DNA of 64,000 nt from Owenia fusiformis (taxonomy: Eukaryota; Annelida; Polychaeta; Sabellida; Oweniidae). The stretch's first letter is position 1, and every line of letters begins with the position of its first letter. The notes beneath the pieces were generated by a model that saw only the letters and a program-made list of their open reading frames with translations, searched no databases and was not told the origin of the DNA. Positions 12,331 through 26,160 of this stretch are shown here, piece by piece. The DNA is taken from the NCBI GenBank assembly GCA_903813345.2, contig CAIIXF020000001.1, positions 57,741,885 to 57,805,884 on the forward strand, written 5' to 3'. The position numbers and the translations under genes are program-made.

Positions 12331-14520
12331 TTCTATAAACTTTTGAAGACTTACGACTGTGTTTTTGTAATTTAACTTTAAAATATGGAGTTGTTTAAAA
12401 AGAAAAAAATTGTTTTCATTCAAAGATCAAGGCTTTAATTATTGAGGCCTTGGATATCTGATACCCTGGGACACCAAAAATATAAAAAAGATCTACTTCA
12501 AAAGGTACTTCAATTTTGCAATACATTTTTTAGCTTTGGCCATGATCTGGCGAAAGATGAATGAGGCTACTAACCTATTTCCAGGTGACATTATATATAA
12601 AAGGAACACAATAAACACATTTATAAAAGTACATGTAAATGTATTTTGAATACAAAATTTACATATGGTTGAACATGAATGTATAGATACACTTTTTTAG
12701 GTTGGATTTGGTACCAATGTATAAAAATCCACACAAATATAACCCTACATCTGTTTGACATAGGGTCTACAATTAGGCTAGTTCCGACTATAAACAAAAA
12801 TAAATATCTAATAAAAAGAACTACATTGCTTTTAAGGGCCATACATGCTCCTACAATTGCAAATGGGTCATCAAAAAATGACAATTGGTTTCCCCCAATA
12901 TGAGGGATGCCTTTCTACACAAACAATAATTTTCACATTGCATGCTGTATTCCAATTATTGGCAATTAATGAAAAAAGCCTAGCGCCCGAAAACAAGTTA
13001 AACATTTAGTCTTTTAAATGAAAATGGCTTATTTTTATACAAGGGATCAATCACAGACACATGCATGTATTTGTTGCTATAGTAACGCACAAACAAATTA
13101 AGGGCAAGCATACTTTATACTGGGTGATGGTCATAAATAAGAATATAGGGATTTCTGATTGGGAAAAAATATTTGGCAATCAATACAGTTAGAATAATGG
13201 CCCATTCATAGGATTCTAGCATGTATGTATTTAATTTAATGAAAAAGAAACATGCTTGAATTAACACATACTCTGTACAAAAAAAATTTCTTGATATTTA
13301 TGATGAATAATTGACTGCAATCAGAAGGGATGGCTAATCAATCAAACTAGGGCAAAACTTATATTGTATGCTTGATCTTAACTATGTTTACATTTCACTA
13401 TTTTTAATATAAACTCAACCCTGTGCTAAATACAGTTCATAACCATATAGGTTAAATACAGAGCTTAATATGTTGTCAACGAGGATTGGCTCCCAGAATC
13501 CAAGTTGATGATATTTTCCAACAATGAAAACGCCGTAATGTTGTTATTTTCTTAAATTATAACTGATTATAAATTCAAAATAAAGAGTTCAAAAGATTCA
13601 AATCAATATCTCGATCATTTCTTGTGAGTTTTGGAATTTTTCGTGAGGAAATAAAACCAAAATTCACAATTCAAATGTTGAAGTGAACAAAATGGCGGCT
13701 GTTGGAATTCAAATTTTGTAGCACAACATCCCGGGATGACACCCCAATATATGGTACAGAATATCGATGTTGCACTCTGGGAGCCAATCCTCCTTGTACG
13801 TTGTAAAACAGGCAAAACTGTAATTCTTGCTTAGATGGATACACTCATTTTTAAATTACATTTTTTAATTTTTTTCATAAGACTATTAGAAGTTAAATAA
13901 GTTGGGTAATTTGCTCCCAGCTTGTACAATTATCTATGTGAATTATCTATGTACAGAACAACTAAATGATTGTTATAAATGTATAGAATAATCATATATA
14001 TCTTAAAGTTTACAATAGTTGGAATATTTATAACTGTCTGTACAAAAGCTCAATATATATAAATGGCAGTGCCAACATATCAATGGAAGCAGAAAAACAT
14101 CATTTTTTCTGTTTGGGCAAAAAATATCCACTTTCACTAAATGATAATTGATTTTTACACTTACAGACTTTTCAGACTTTTTTGTCTGAGCAGAAGTCCC
14201 AAAGTTATAAGTCGCCTTTTAAAATATCTCAAAATGATCCGTGATAAAATGATATTTTCCAAACTATTGTGTATATCCCATGCCCTATATATGGTATTCC
14301 AAGATATAAATAGGATAAGCCAAGTCTAGCTGGATTCTTGAGATTTTGGCATTATATTATTCCCTTAATAAATCAGCTAAGTCTATATCGTAACAATTAA
14401 ATTTCTACATATATTGATAGTGTTCTCCTAGCTTCTTCTGCATATTTCTTTACATATGCTAGATTCTATCCTACGCTTACTGCACTTCTGAAACAAGGTC
14501 TATCTGACCAAGCCAATATC
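12331..14520. other. Downstream flank of the MARCH-like gene
   Basis: Apart from the foldback at 13479-13802, AT-rich with no recognised gene. The 3' UTR of the MARCH-like gene should extend here, but I could not choose a poly(A) signal. Confidence 0.45.
13479..13802. mobile_element. 324-bp foldback element
   Basis: GAGGATTGGCTCCCAGA and TCTGGGAGCCAATCCTCC are inverted ends. The interior includes AAAATGGCGGCTG and AACGCCG. Confidence 0.7.
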
Positions 14521-17500
14521 TTACACCATAGATGGCGCTTTAAACAACTTAAAGTCTTTTGACTTGTCATATTCGTCAATCTCCCACTCCATGTTTTGCA
14601 TAATAAACCTCATACAGAGTTGATACACAGTGTGCCTTGCCTTGATTTGAACAGTCATTGAGATAAAGAATGATACAAAGAAGAGAACCCCGCATGATAA
14701 TGTAATTATTTCCTCAGTGGAGAGATCTACCTTGTTCCGGGGGAATTTGTTGATTTGTCCTTTGTCCGAGAGAAAGCACATCACCGTGGCAATAGCGCAG
14801 CCAATCATGATAAGGATGTTGATAAGAAACACAAGGTGGAGAATCTTGTCCTGTTTAGATACCCTAGGAAGCCGCCAATGATGAAACTGAAAGAAGAATT
14901 GTATATGCATTCTCTTAAATATTTATAAGGGCCACATTGAAAATATAATTACACAGACCAGTCTGTAAATGTAGAAACATGGCCCTCCCAGTAAATGTAG
15001 TTCTATTTGAACTGAACACTGAAACTTCATAGACCTGTTTAATCCTTCAATCAAAATTATTTATAGTGCTTTTAGCACATAATTCACATCCTTTCACAAA
15101 ACATTTACCTATTTTAACTTATTTGAAAAAGGTATCGTGTCATATATGAAGTGTTTACTCTTTTGCATTCCTGTAAAACCTACTTCATTGCAGTAAACTT
15201 ACCTTGAACTTTTTATGCCTGTGATACTGGTAATGACATAATTCACATTTTGGTGGTTTTCTGGATTTCTTGCTTGTAATTTCCAACCATTTCTGGAACA
15301 AAAGCAAAAATCAAATCATTACTGTGGAGAATATGACAACACAAATACATGTCAGATGTTGATTTATATTACAAATGAACATTTTCTGGAAAACCTATAC
15401 ACTGGAAGAAAACTTTATGACGAAAGAAATATATAACAATAGTTTCGAACATTTATCAAGTTTTACATTCTGACAACACTCTTACTAGGTCATGGTAAAT
15501 AACTGAAAAATCTCTTTTATCAACACACAATCTGATTCAAAACAAATAAATTCTTGATCATGCTATGATCACACCTACTAGATTTTGAAAATTAGCTCAC
15601 ATTCACCTAAATAGTATACCTATTAACTCCCTATTGAAAACATAAAAAACATACTATTGGATATTCTAAACATTTAAGGCAGAATTGTGAATATGAGAAA
15701 TGCACTGAATGATCCAGGAGACCACTACTATGGCAACCTAGAATTTCACCTCTGATCTCCATTTATAGGATCTATGCGCAAAAACGTTGTGAACGCCACA
15801 GGGGCATGATGCAAGACTGAGAAATCTTGATGATGAAATATTGGTTGCTGAAACCCTTTGAACATATGGGAAATTCACATTAAGGGTATCAACTACAGGC
15901 CTGTCAACTTGGGAACACCTAACATGAGTGACTTGGAAATGTTGAACACCTCCCCTCAAAATGTGGACACCTTGGTCCAAATCTGGACACCTTGATCCAA
16001 ATTTTGAACACCTTGGTTTAAATTTTATTACATCTTGCCAAATTTTGAACACCTCAAATTTTTCGCGATCGCTACGCTCCCGTTTCAAACATCCGTCAAC
16101 AGGGGGGGGGGGGGGGGGGTAGGTACGAACAATTTCGAACGGAATGCGTGACATATACGTAATTCGCGTGAAAAGTCCGAACGAAATGCGTACATTTTTT
16201 TTGCGGCGTTCGTATTTTTGCTGTGTAGACGATCTTTTTTAGAAATTTTTCTACAGAAATATTTTTGCTTGACAATTACCAGGTAAAATGCGTATTTGCG
16301 TGACATTTTCTGTCACGCAAAAATAACTGGCGTGACTTCAAATTCTTCAGCAAATGCGTGACAAATACGCAAATTGCGGGACAGTTGACAGGCCTGCAAC
16401 TACTTATTCAATTCTATATTTCTGTTAAATAACCTAACATCATGTGAATCCTACAATTTGGCATAGAGCCCTGGAATTAGATCCTTTATGAACCATGTTC
16501 ATATATGATTGGATCTAAGTACCTTTAAATCATAGCCGTAGGGACTGGGGGTTCAGACGAACCCTCGGTCTTGAATTCCCCAAAAAATATTTGTGGAAAA
16601 ATTCATTGCAATAACTAGAAAAATATATTCAATTTATATGACCAGTAGATAAAAAATAATTAAGTTACACTTCTCTCCAAGTTTGGCAACCTTAGGCACG
16701 GGGTGGTATTGTTTAATCTTGGGAAGACCCCGGAGCATCATGACATTATGCAAAAAAAGAAATATCAATTATTTCGCACAATTTATTTTCCAACTTAAAA
16801 GCTGCTCCATCTCCGGTGAAATAAACCAACTGTCTACATACTGATGAAAACACATTTTCTTTCAAATTTTTGCGTCTTCGTTTTGTTTTATTTCAAACAA
16901 AAAATTCTTGCTAAGTCCCCTGGGCTGACAAGTCCCCGAAAGCAAATATTAGATAATAGAAACATTTTCACCGTCCGTTTATGATCTAATCCGTGGTAAT
17001 GATCTTGTTGACATAACCACGGCATATAACTGATCATTTCAGTAAAAATGGTGACCTTACCCTGGAGAAATGGAGATAATGTTCCACAGCTATTTCTGAG
17101 GGTGATACAACAGCGCCCAGTCTCTAGGGAATTGATTTTACTTTCCAGGGGTAACAAATCTAAACCTGGGCATAGTGTGGTTCTAAAGCCTCAGCGAAGT
17201 AACCTCCTTTGTTTACATTCGCCAAACCGTAAAAAAATTAGTTATTAAGTTATTAAGTACAGATTATTTTTTATTTTCAATTCAAAGAAAGAACAAATAG
17301 GCGTTTTCAGCACTAGGTGTTTTTTGTTGCAAGGCATTGAAATTTAAAAGAAATGTTTAATTTTAGCACTTATGGAGCAAATGAGGTCGAGCACTCTTTT
17401 ATTACAAAATAAAATAAAAATTTTTGATTTGGAATCTTTTCAAAAAATTCATCTAATCTCGGTATTAAAGTGTGGAAATTACATGTTTCAGAATTTGACA

Positions 17501-19595
17501 TATCTTTGAATGCCTTGAACCCTAAAGAACGAATTAGGAATGAGGATATCAAAATAAAATAGCTCGTTAAAAATATGTTCCTTAAAGATATGTTAGGATT
17601 TGCCCTGAACAAAACTTAGCTCAGTGTATGCTAATCCTTGATTTGGATTTCATTAAACAAATGTTATATTGAAATGTATGATTTTGCCCCCAGATTTCAA
17701 TATCTTTTCAGTAAAGATTCACCAAAAACGCTCAATGGGGGTGTGGTTGCCAAACTTTTGGAGGGGTGCAAATTGTATGTATGACAAATACAAAAATGCT
17801 TTTATGTGAGGTACACCGATGAATGGGGAGATTTGTGGATACATAAAAATAGAACCCCTGGTCACCAAATCCTGGCTACGCCGCTGTAAATGCTCATATT
17901 TTTGCAACCTTATTGATTTTCCAAATTGCTATTTTATACATGTAGTGACATGTACTATAAGGAAGGCCGTGAGCCCCTGATTGTTGCCTTTTAAATTGCA
18001 AAACTTAGCAAGTTCAGTAAACGATATGCAAAACCTGAGGTGTAACTTAAAACACATAGAAAGAGGCATCGAATTGTAACCATTTTCAGTGATATGCAGA
18101 AATTCCTAGAACTCACTCAGAGATTTACCTACACACGTACATTTATAAAGTATAAACCTATTTAAATTATGTAGCTGCAAGTTTTTCTTCTTAATTTGTA
18201 TTCCAAAACTTGGGAGGATTGTAATACTGATACCTTCTGTAGCGAACTTAAAAACTATAATTTTGGTTCCCCTGGTATACAGAAAGTAATTGTAGATGGA
18301 CCCTGGACAAAAATCGGAAGGGTTCATAATTTGACATGTTACCATTCAAGTTCTCCAAATACATGTAACTTTACCTCTCTAATGACAGAAAAAAATCACA
18401 TGTACTGCATATTTGATAGGTATCAGTCCCTATCCTGAAGTCATGCCTTTCTACAGGTTTTCTGTTAATTACAATATAGGTGAACTGAACTGATTTTTTA
18501 CTGGAAATAACATAGTTTATAACCTAACCTCGAAGCAAAACTTGAGAAAAGATAACCATCACTTTGTGTCATATTTTCTAAGGATAAAAAGATGATTTAT
18601 CTCAAAACACTACTCATAGGTCAACACGATCTAAACTTATCCAGGCTAATTCTTATTTGTACTTATGTCAGCTTGAGCTGAGACTAAAAAATTAAAACTA
18701 AATCAATCTAAAATAAAAATTTATTTAAACAAAAGTTTATGATTTGCTCTTCAATATGCCTGCAATTATCAATGATAGGACCTAGATTTTTAAGTTTTCT
18801 GTTCTACTGCCAATGCCAGTTAACAATTTCTATTTGTTTATTTTTATGCTTTACATCCAGGGAGGTTTATTTATTTTTGAATGTTATGAACTTTAGATAT
18901 GTGTAATGAGTGGTGTATGTCAATATTATGATGCTTACCTTTAGGCAAGAGTTGTGTATGTACTGCAATGTCCCTGCACAACGGCATGGGGAGGTTAGCT
19001 TCTCCAGATTTGAGTCATCTTCGGGCATGTGACAAATCCGACACATTGGGATGAATAGAGATGTATTATCAGAGTCTACTGGTGGAGATGTTGATTGCAC
19101 TGGGATAAAGCTTTTGACATCTAGGAGGGGGGTACTGCATGCTGTTGAAGTGGCGGGGGGCTGGCAATGGTGACCGATAAGGGGGGTTACAGGCATCCAG
19201 CCATCTAATCTACCACTACCATCAGGTGAATTAGCTTCTTTGCTACTACAAGGGTACTCTAAGGTACCCTGTGTGGGTCCTGCTAGACCTGCCATATATT
19301 TCTCCTCTCCGGTCTCAGAACACTGATCTTCCTCACTATCAATATCTGAACTGGCTCCTTGAGTGTCATTATCATTGTTTCCTTTAATGTCATTATCATT
19401 GTTTCCTTCAATGTCCTTATCATTGTTTTCTTTAATGTCAGTGCAATGTTCTCCAATATTGCTCTCACTTATCTCATTTCTCCTCAACATGGGATCATCC
19501 TCCCTTGAGTCTGTTGCAGGATCAGACTGCTGGTTAGGTGAGGAGTATTCTCCTTCAAATGGCTCAAGAGGAGCTCTAGTGTTAACTTGTGTCAT
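14521..19595 (-). CDS. MARCH-family RING-CH transmembrane E3 ubiquitin ligase
   Basis: Three coding exons on the minus strand: 19646-18939 (start codon proposed at 19595-19593), 15292-15203 and 14886-14521, all phase 0 with AG/GT borders, giving about 370 aa. Residues 1-180 are acidic and low-complexity. A C4HC3 RING-CH finger follows: CRICH at 185, PCRC at 203-206, His214 and Cys217 in HNSCLK, then CELC at 235-238, with the exon junction inside the finger. Exon 3 encodes two hydrophobic segments (about 264-288 and 309-329) and a cytosolic tail with a YDKSKDF motif. Known for the family: MARCH proteins are membrane E3 ligases that ubiquitinate membrane proteins for endocytosis or degradation. 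The tail motif resembles the YDKTKDL of MARCH4/9/11, but I cannot assign a subfamily. The reading frame stays open from the acceptor at 19647 to the chosen Met, so an upstream coding exon is possible. Confidence 0.92.
14887..18938 (-). other. Introns of the MARCH-like gene with repeat content
   Basis: Intron 15293-18938 contains the 501-bp MITE at 15896-16396. Near 17710-17890 is a decayed sequence ending in CCTGGCTACGCCGCTG, a common hAT-end phrase. Intron 14887-15202 shows nothing. I see no extra exon on either strand. Confidence 0.5.
15896..16396. mobile_element. 501-bp MITE with CAGGCCTGTCAAC ends and 6-bp target duplication
   Basis: Left end CAGGCCTGTCAACTTGGGAA and right end GACAGTTGACAGGCCTG are inverted repeats. 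CAACTA flanks both sides (15890-15895 and 16397-16402), a clean 6-bp target-site duplication. The interior has repeated 'gaacacctt' phrases and a G run of about 18 near 16100. A related, disrupted copy lies at 61950-63345. CAG termini suggest a hAT-like non-autonomous element; no transposase is present. Confidence 0.7.
19361..19440 (-). repeat. 24-bp tandem repeat coding for acidic 8-residue units in the MARCH-like N-terminus
   Basis: About three imperfect copies of a 24-bp unit (plus-strand core TCATTATCATTGTTTCCTT) lie in frame in the first coding exon. On the minus strand they encode IEGNNDND/IKGNNDND-type units. Unit length is a multiple of three, so copy-number change would keep the frame. 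Confidence 0.85.
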
Positions 19596-19646
19596 GGTTG
19601 AATGTCTATTATTGTCTCTTAGTGTCTTCTTCTGCTTGTCCACTGC

Positions 19647-21218
19647 CTGGAAATACAAAAAGATGTTGTTCAATGTAAAGTTGGAGAATTGTGACAATTT
19701 GAAATAAAAAATACCTGCTGTCTGTTATTTTCTATTTTCCTTCCTGAATGACTAATAAAATTCAATAATTTGTAATCTGGAATTTCTTAATCCAAGCAAT
19801 GACTAATGTGTCATTCATACTGCATCTTAGTGTCAGTAAAAGACAAACACTATACACATAACAAAAAAAAAGAAATCTAAAGCACAGCTACATAAAAACA
19901 GGTGAATAATGTAAATTTCTGAGGTCATCAGTGAGAACATGCATCATCTAAAGATGCTCCATTTTCCAGTATCTATTTATCAGAATTAGTTCATCTGTTG
20001 AATTGAGATGGTCACAGCTTACTCAATGAGTTTCATTCAGATGACCTCAAGTGAACTTCACTTTTGACACGAATCCAATTGACCTTAAATTTAATCCATT
20101 TTCCTGGACCAGGTTAATATACTAATAGCTTTAACTTTACCTGATATGACCTCATATAAGTTTATATATACTAGTTCATCAAAAATCTATTTAACCTACC
20201 ATGTGATTTAAGAGTGATCAAGGAACAAGATTAAGGAAATTCTGTTGCACTTTTGAACTATTCTTAACAATCAGCTGATTTCATCATCATCATTTTTCTC
20301 CAATAATCCAGTTTTCTACTCGCATATTCTCAGTTTCTATCATACAATTTCAAACCAGCTAATAATCATCCTCAGTTCTATATAACTACACCTTCTTTAA
20401 AGTAACTAGTTCCTTTTTTAGAACCTCTGTTGAAATGAGGTGTTATGAAATATAATGGAATCTAGGTTAGATACAAGGCCTCCTCTGCAGCAAGGAACTG
20501 GTTGGAACTAGATTTCCAATGAATAATCCAATCAGCTAACTCTTCTCGACCATAAAGCAGGAACGTGGAAATAATCAATATGTGGTATTATACTCACGTT
20601 AACCTTATACTTGTCAGTTTGAGCAAAATGAAACTAGGTTCAATTAAGTTGCGATATTATTAGGTTATCGCCCCTATCAAAGTTTAATATTTCACACAAA
20701 GATTATTGTTGAGTTAGAAGTCATCGATCTTGGTTACATATTATGTTCAATATGGAACACCACATTATGTTCAATAGGTGAACTTTTACACAAAGTCATC
20801 AATCATCAATTTTATATGATGTCTATCGAAAAAAAAACATTGATTGCAAGGTTATATTTAGCATTCAATGTAAGGTAATATTTTTTGCAGTGATATACTC
20901 TTGAATTTTATCATGCTTATAACCAGGGCACAATCAGGCAGGCGAGGCAAATGGGAAAATCTAACAGACTGAGTGATATTTCTTCAAACTCATAATTTTG
21001 ATATACAGTCCAAATGTAGTAATATACCTCCTTTAGCCTTTTTGCTTTGCCAAGATCAAGTTTTACAATGCCTAGTACAATTAGTCCTGGATTTTCAGCG
21101 ATATTTGCCCCCCCCACGCTGGATTTCTAGATCCTCCCCTGCATTCTCCCACTCAGGTAAAAGAAACACCCACAACTCTTCCTTCTATCACATGATGTAA
21201 TATTCTAAAATGTATCAT
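19647..21218. other. Presumed 5' intron of the MARCH-like gene, proximal part
   Basis: AT-rich with no recognised element or exon. Confidence 0.4.
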
Positions 21219-22372
21219 CAGTGCGCGAAATAAGGATTTTTTTCACCTAGACATTTTGGCAGGCCAGCCAGATTTTAACCAGCCATATCATTTTTTCTCA
21301 GGCCAATTTTTTGCACCCTGTTTCTTACTTCTCTGGCCAAAAATTTCATTTTCCATATTTCTCCACAACCACTCTAAAATGAGATTTAGTTTAGTACAAT
21401 ATTAACAAAGTAAAACTAATTCCATTGCATGTCATGTATCATTCACTATACTGTACTTGATGACTTAACCAACAGCCTGGGTGTGTTGATTCCCCCCTAG
21501 ATTCACCTTACAAAAACATGAGGAACATGTACATATTGATCAAACTAAATTGTACTGATTTTGGTCGGTTTAGAATTGCTCTCAGAAGCTTCAAGGTATT
21601 CAAAAACACATACTATGTACACAGACTCCACTAACAGACTAAAATTCAAGGTATATATTAGAGGTGTCACGGTCCAAATAAATTTCGGTACGGTACGGAA
21701 TGGTAAAAATGGTCTCGGGACACGATACTTTCGAGACAGGACGGGACAGAACATTAAAAATGATACAATGTCTGATGATGACAGTTTCACTTTCAGTTTC
21801 ACTTTTCAAAATCATATTCAGAAATACGTCAATTAAAATCGAATATAAAGCATCTGCCGTGAATGTGATCGGCATTTCACATAGTCTGCATGGTGAACTA
21901 TCACCAATTCGTTTACCTTGTGATATCAGAGTCCCAAAATACTTCCAAACTGCCGACTTTTTGGACTTAGATGCCGGCTCGATTTTTCAATTTCTTTTCT
22001 ACATCCGGCATACTGATAATGCACTCGATTTGCGAACGACGATGAAGAAATGAGTCATCCATAGCCAATCAAAATCACCGTAATTTCAACAAACAACAAC
22101 AGCCAATCAAAAGTCACGTTATATCTTGGGCTTCAGTATGAAAACAAAAATATTTGAAATTTTTTTAAATCTTCAACAAAAGTCATGGAATAAGCCGAAA
22201 TCGCGGGGAATTCGGAGGATTTCCGGACTGAAATGTGGGTTCTATTCATGGGCAATCTAACGAATGCCACAAATGTCTGGCAGGCCAAAATGTCTGGGTG
22301 TTTTTATCAAAACAAGCCATCTATAATTTTGTCAGGCCAATGGCCGATGTCGGACGTCTATTTCGTGCACTG
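21219..22372 (-). mobile_element. Decayed hAT element(s) with BED zinc-finger relic
   Basis: Ends CAGTGCGCGAAATA and TATTTCGTGCACTG are inverted. Inside, GGTGTCACGGTCC (about 21664) looks like the end of a second hAT copy. The minus strand at about 22000-21860 reads AVWKYFGTLISQGKRI then CRLCEMP, the WxYF plus CxxC half of a BED finger of ZBED/hAT transposases. The His half and the catalytic domain are not recognisable. The flanking 8-mers agree at only 5 of 8 positions. Confidence 0.65.
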
Positions 22373-24030
22373 AGATTCATTAGATATAAGTACTTGTATT
22401 AGCAAAAATCTGATTTGGATGTGCTAGAGACATAATCAATGTGAATAAATCTCTGAAAATAATTAATTTTTGTTACCTGTCTAAAAGATCCCATTTCCTT
22501 TGTTGTGGCCCTTTATCTTAGAACCCCAAATCTGAGTTTTAGAACTCTTATCTAAAACTTGGAATTCCCAATCTGACTATTGCATATTATGAACATGTGA
22601 TCATATCCTATATACTGTGGCCTAGCTTGTTAACAATTACATTTTAAAGATACACTAAAGTTGCTTTCTATCATATTTCAAGTATGTTACAATATGCTCT
22701 GTTATGCTCTATTTTCACTTATATATTTTGAAGTACTATATATATCACTTTTATATTGCAGATAAACAGGAACTAAAGGGAGGGTTCAATGTAACCTAGA
22801 AGTCAACATATGAGTAACTCATTCAATAAGCACCAGATTACATGTAAACAAGGCAATGAAATAAGCTAACTGTTAAGATATCATACTTGTTTGTAGTGTC
22901 ATGCATGCGGTTTAGCCTAGAATCTTTATAACTTTTTGCACTCTTGGTATTTGTTGGTATTTGTGAGGCAAATGTTAAAATCAAGAAAAATACAGGGTCA
23001 AAAATATAATATTTCATTTTATATTCATAACTATGACTGAATGTATTTTTTACACTGAGCACTGCTGAAGGAAACATTCTGAACTACCATAATACCAGAA
23101 CATTGTGAACTCGGACTGTTTAGTTATTGTTGTGAACATGCTAGAGAGCATGCATTAGAATATTTCATGAGGTGTTATCTGAGGGAACAAGATTGTGAAA
23201 ATACACGTTCACTTTAAATATGGTGACTCCATTCACCTAAAAGGTCCTGTTTACAATGAGAAAAGGAGCAACTCCTCGGAGTAACAAAACCTAAAGAAAA
23301 AACAAATTTTATCAAATGGTCCTATTTCCATATAGCTTTGAAATCTCATTAAAGTCTCGTTTTTTAAAGAGATTTTAGGAGATCTGCATTTCATCTGTCA
23401 TTTCTGTCTGTCATTTTCTATCAAAACAGCTTTGATTTGCACCATTATTCAAATTCTAATGATTTTCTAGTTGTCTAAAAAAAGGTCGGGCTAAATCCAA
23501 GTAGACACAATGCTGAAAAAGCTTTAAAAGTTCATTTACTCTTACAAGGATCACAAATCTAATGTGAAATCACAATTCACATGTCAATAAGATCATATAG
23601 TTATATTCCAATGGTGTTTTAAGTTGATCCAAATGGAATAACTTCTTAAATCAAGAAATTAAGTGACTCTGGCAATACATATCCATGTATTCTTGCCTTA
23701 CCCTAGCCCTACCAATACCCATGATGCCATCTATTTTCCATTTATATGGGAAAAGGTCAATTACATCATCATTTTTAGAACATTCGCAAAATCTATAACC
23801 ATGACACAATGTGATACCTTATTAGAAACAGAGGTCCTATGAGGTAAGCCATTAGCCTGGCTGTACAAGATTTGAACCAATTTCAATAATGGGTATTTGG
23901 CCAATCAGAAATTATATCGAAAAAGAAAGATATTACATTTTGAATTCAGCAACAATTTTAAAAACTCCTTCATGAGCAGGGTCCTATATCAGGCATCATA
24001 AAATGAAATCTGAACAAAATTAACCATTAA
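22373..24030. other. Presumed intronic/intergenic stretch, nothing recognised
   Basis: No gene or clear repeat family. Common AT-rich sequence. Confidence 0.4.
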
Positions 24031-24335
24031 CATGACAAAATGCCACCACCGAGTTGCTCACAATATTATTGGTTCAAACTAAGTAAGATTTGAATATCTG
24101 AGAACTCTGTAGATGATTTAGAAAAAATGGTCAATTTGAAACAAGTTTTTTGACCCAACAAAGTTTTCTGAAAACTTGTAGATGATTTTGTTAAAAATTG
24201 AAGTCAGTCCAAACAGCATTTGTCAAGTTATTGGAAGTTGTAAGAAATTGTTACAGACGCCAATCACCTACCACCGATCTCTGTCACAAAAAAATGGAGA
24301 CAATACAATAATATGTCACCACTTTTTGGTGGTGA
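24031..24335 (-). mobile_element. TGTCACCAC-family foldback element, copy A (reverse)
   Basis: CATGACAAAATGCCACCACC at the left and TGTCACCACTTTTTGGTGGTGACA hairpin (in part) at the right. The interior has GTTACAGACGCCAATCACC and CTCTGTCACAAAAAAATGGA, the inverse of copies B and C. Confidence 0.75.
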
Positions 24336-25730
24336 CATAAAAATTATACACAATTTTATTTTATGAAAATAGGACCCACAGTCCTGTGCTCACACTGTTT
24401 TGTGCAGCCAATGATGATTGACTTTATACATGAGAAAGTTCCCTGAAAATGACAAAGTCCTACTTTTTGTCAAATTTTATAGAGTAAACACCAAAAACTG
24501 TAATTTCAAGAGCTTTGAAATCTTCAGAGAACATAAGTTGCATAGACAGCAACTACTACAAGTTATTTGAAAGTTCTACTTCAACAAAGTGTCTAGTATT
24601 TACAGAAAATTTGACTTTTTGACGTCAAAATCAGCCATTTCTCGGAAACAGACCGAACTTGGGAAATGGCGATGATAGGTCAAATAGGCATTATGGATAT
24701 GCATAAAATGAATGTGGATATGACTCAATCTGAATAGCAATTTTAATTTGTGCGGCCAATGTTGACAGACGGATGGACGGACCGACGGACCGACAGACTG
24801 ACATATGCCTGGTCGATCCCATAGGGTCACTGTGTGAGCCAAAAAATACAGCCGATTTGAATGGAGCAGCCATGTTTAAATTCCTGCTTGAACAGAGGTC
24901 TTATTTCCATAAGATATTAGCCTACAATAGGGTGGTATCTAACAACCATTTATGATACAATACCAGGGAATTTATCGGTTCGTGCAGTACTTGTTTGTGA
25001 ATTAATTAAAACTTAAAACAAAATTGATAAACATGTTGTACACTTCCTATCTCCTTAGAAATTAGCACGTATTTAGGGATTGTGTTTTCGAACGAAGCTC
25101 GACCCAGCCCACTAGGGAATTCCTTATGCTAATTAGTATGACATCATATTTTCCTGGGGAATCCTAGATTTCAAAGCCTCAGTCTTTTATTGTGTCAAAT
25201 GTAAACGTTCTTTTGCAGACAGAAAATTGACAGATTAGGTTTTAACTTTCAGCTTTGATAATCTACCGGACTTCTTGCTGAATATCATATAATGTTATAA
25301 CTTGATTTGGACCATTGTCTGATTGATCATTCTGAAGAAAATGATGTATGTCATACATGTTTTAGCTTTAACTTACGAAACGAGCATGTTTAAAATATGT
25401 ATCATAGAAAACCAGCTGTATAACTATCAATGGCATAGTACGCGATGATGTGTAGTCTAAGTAACGGACTAAGTAAACACTGTGACCAAACGATTGTTTT
25501 ATGTGAGAAAACTACATGCATTTGCATAGGGCGATTTAAACGTACAGGTTTCCTGTTCGATTTTATGTGCATTGCTTAAAGTCTCAATCATCTGACACCA
25601 GCCCCAACACACGCGTAAAGGACCAATTTATATCTCTAACCCTAGCTTTAACCTACCCTTTGCATTCGTTTGACTTCACTTCTTAAAAGAGAGCTTCGTC
25701 TTCACTCTTTCAAACTAAAATAAACCTGTG
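24336..25730. other. Non-coding stretch with GGACGGACC tract
   Basis: 24765-24801 is a short GACGGACCGACGG simple repeat, similar to the one at 59416. Otherwise nothing recognised. Confidence 0.45.
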
Positions 25731-25960
25731 AACTCACCACGCCAATCAGCGTTCGTCAGCCAAGGACCGACATTCTTTATATGGTCACTCTTTCTGACGT
25801 CATCATTGAGCCCGAAATTGACCAATGACATGCGCATATTTAATTAGAACGCATTTTGCGTATGTTTCTTCAAGCTCACTGATTGGTGGAAGGTCAGTGT
25901 GTCGGTCAAAAGTGATTTACCCAAACTGTCACCGGTACACGTCGTGGGGGCGGGGCTACT
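25731..25960 (-). promoter_or_regulatory. Candidate promoter and non-coding first exon of the MARCH-like gene
   Basis: On the minus strand, a GC box (plus GGGGGCGGGGC near 25946), several CCAAT motifs in either orientation (25742, 25820, 25880) and a TATAAAG at 25781-25775 precede a consensus donor, GGCGTG|GTGAGTT, at 25738/25737. This would splice to the acceptor at 19647. The only ATG between TATA and donor stops quickly, so the exon would be untranslated. It is motif-based; transcript data are absent. Confidence 0.3.
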
Positions 25961-26017
25961 AAACTGTAATATGGTCTCTACTAGGCAGAGTGTAGTTTAA
26001 ATAGACTCTGCATGCAG

Positions 26018-26160
26018 GGTAGCTTTAACCCCAAGGATAGTTTAATCCTAGCTGGTTTTAACCCTAACCCTAGGTTTAACCCCTAACCCTAGGTGTAACC
26101 CTAACCCCGATTCTAAACTAACCCTAACTCAAGCACTAACCCTAATCCTAGCTCTAGCTA
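26018..26160 (+). repeat. Degenerate interstitial telomere-like CCCTAA repeat
   Basis: Repeated CTAACCCTA / TTTAACCC variants, such as AACCCTAACCCTAGG, over about 140 bp, with scattered relatives from 25635. Degenerate, so old or derived from a related simple repeat. Confidence 0.75.

Noticed and set aside
17048-17248. 66-codon frame in the MARCH-like intron
   Set aside because: No family resemblance, opposite frames equally open, no acceptor/donor pair.
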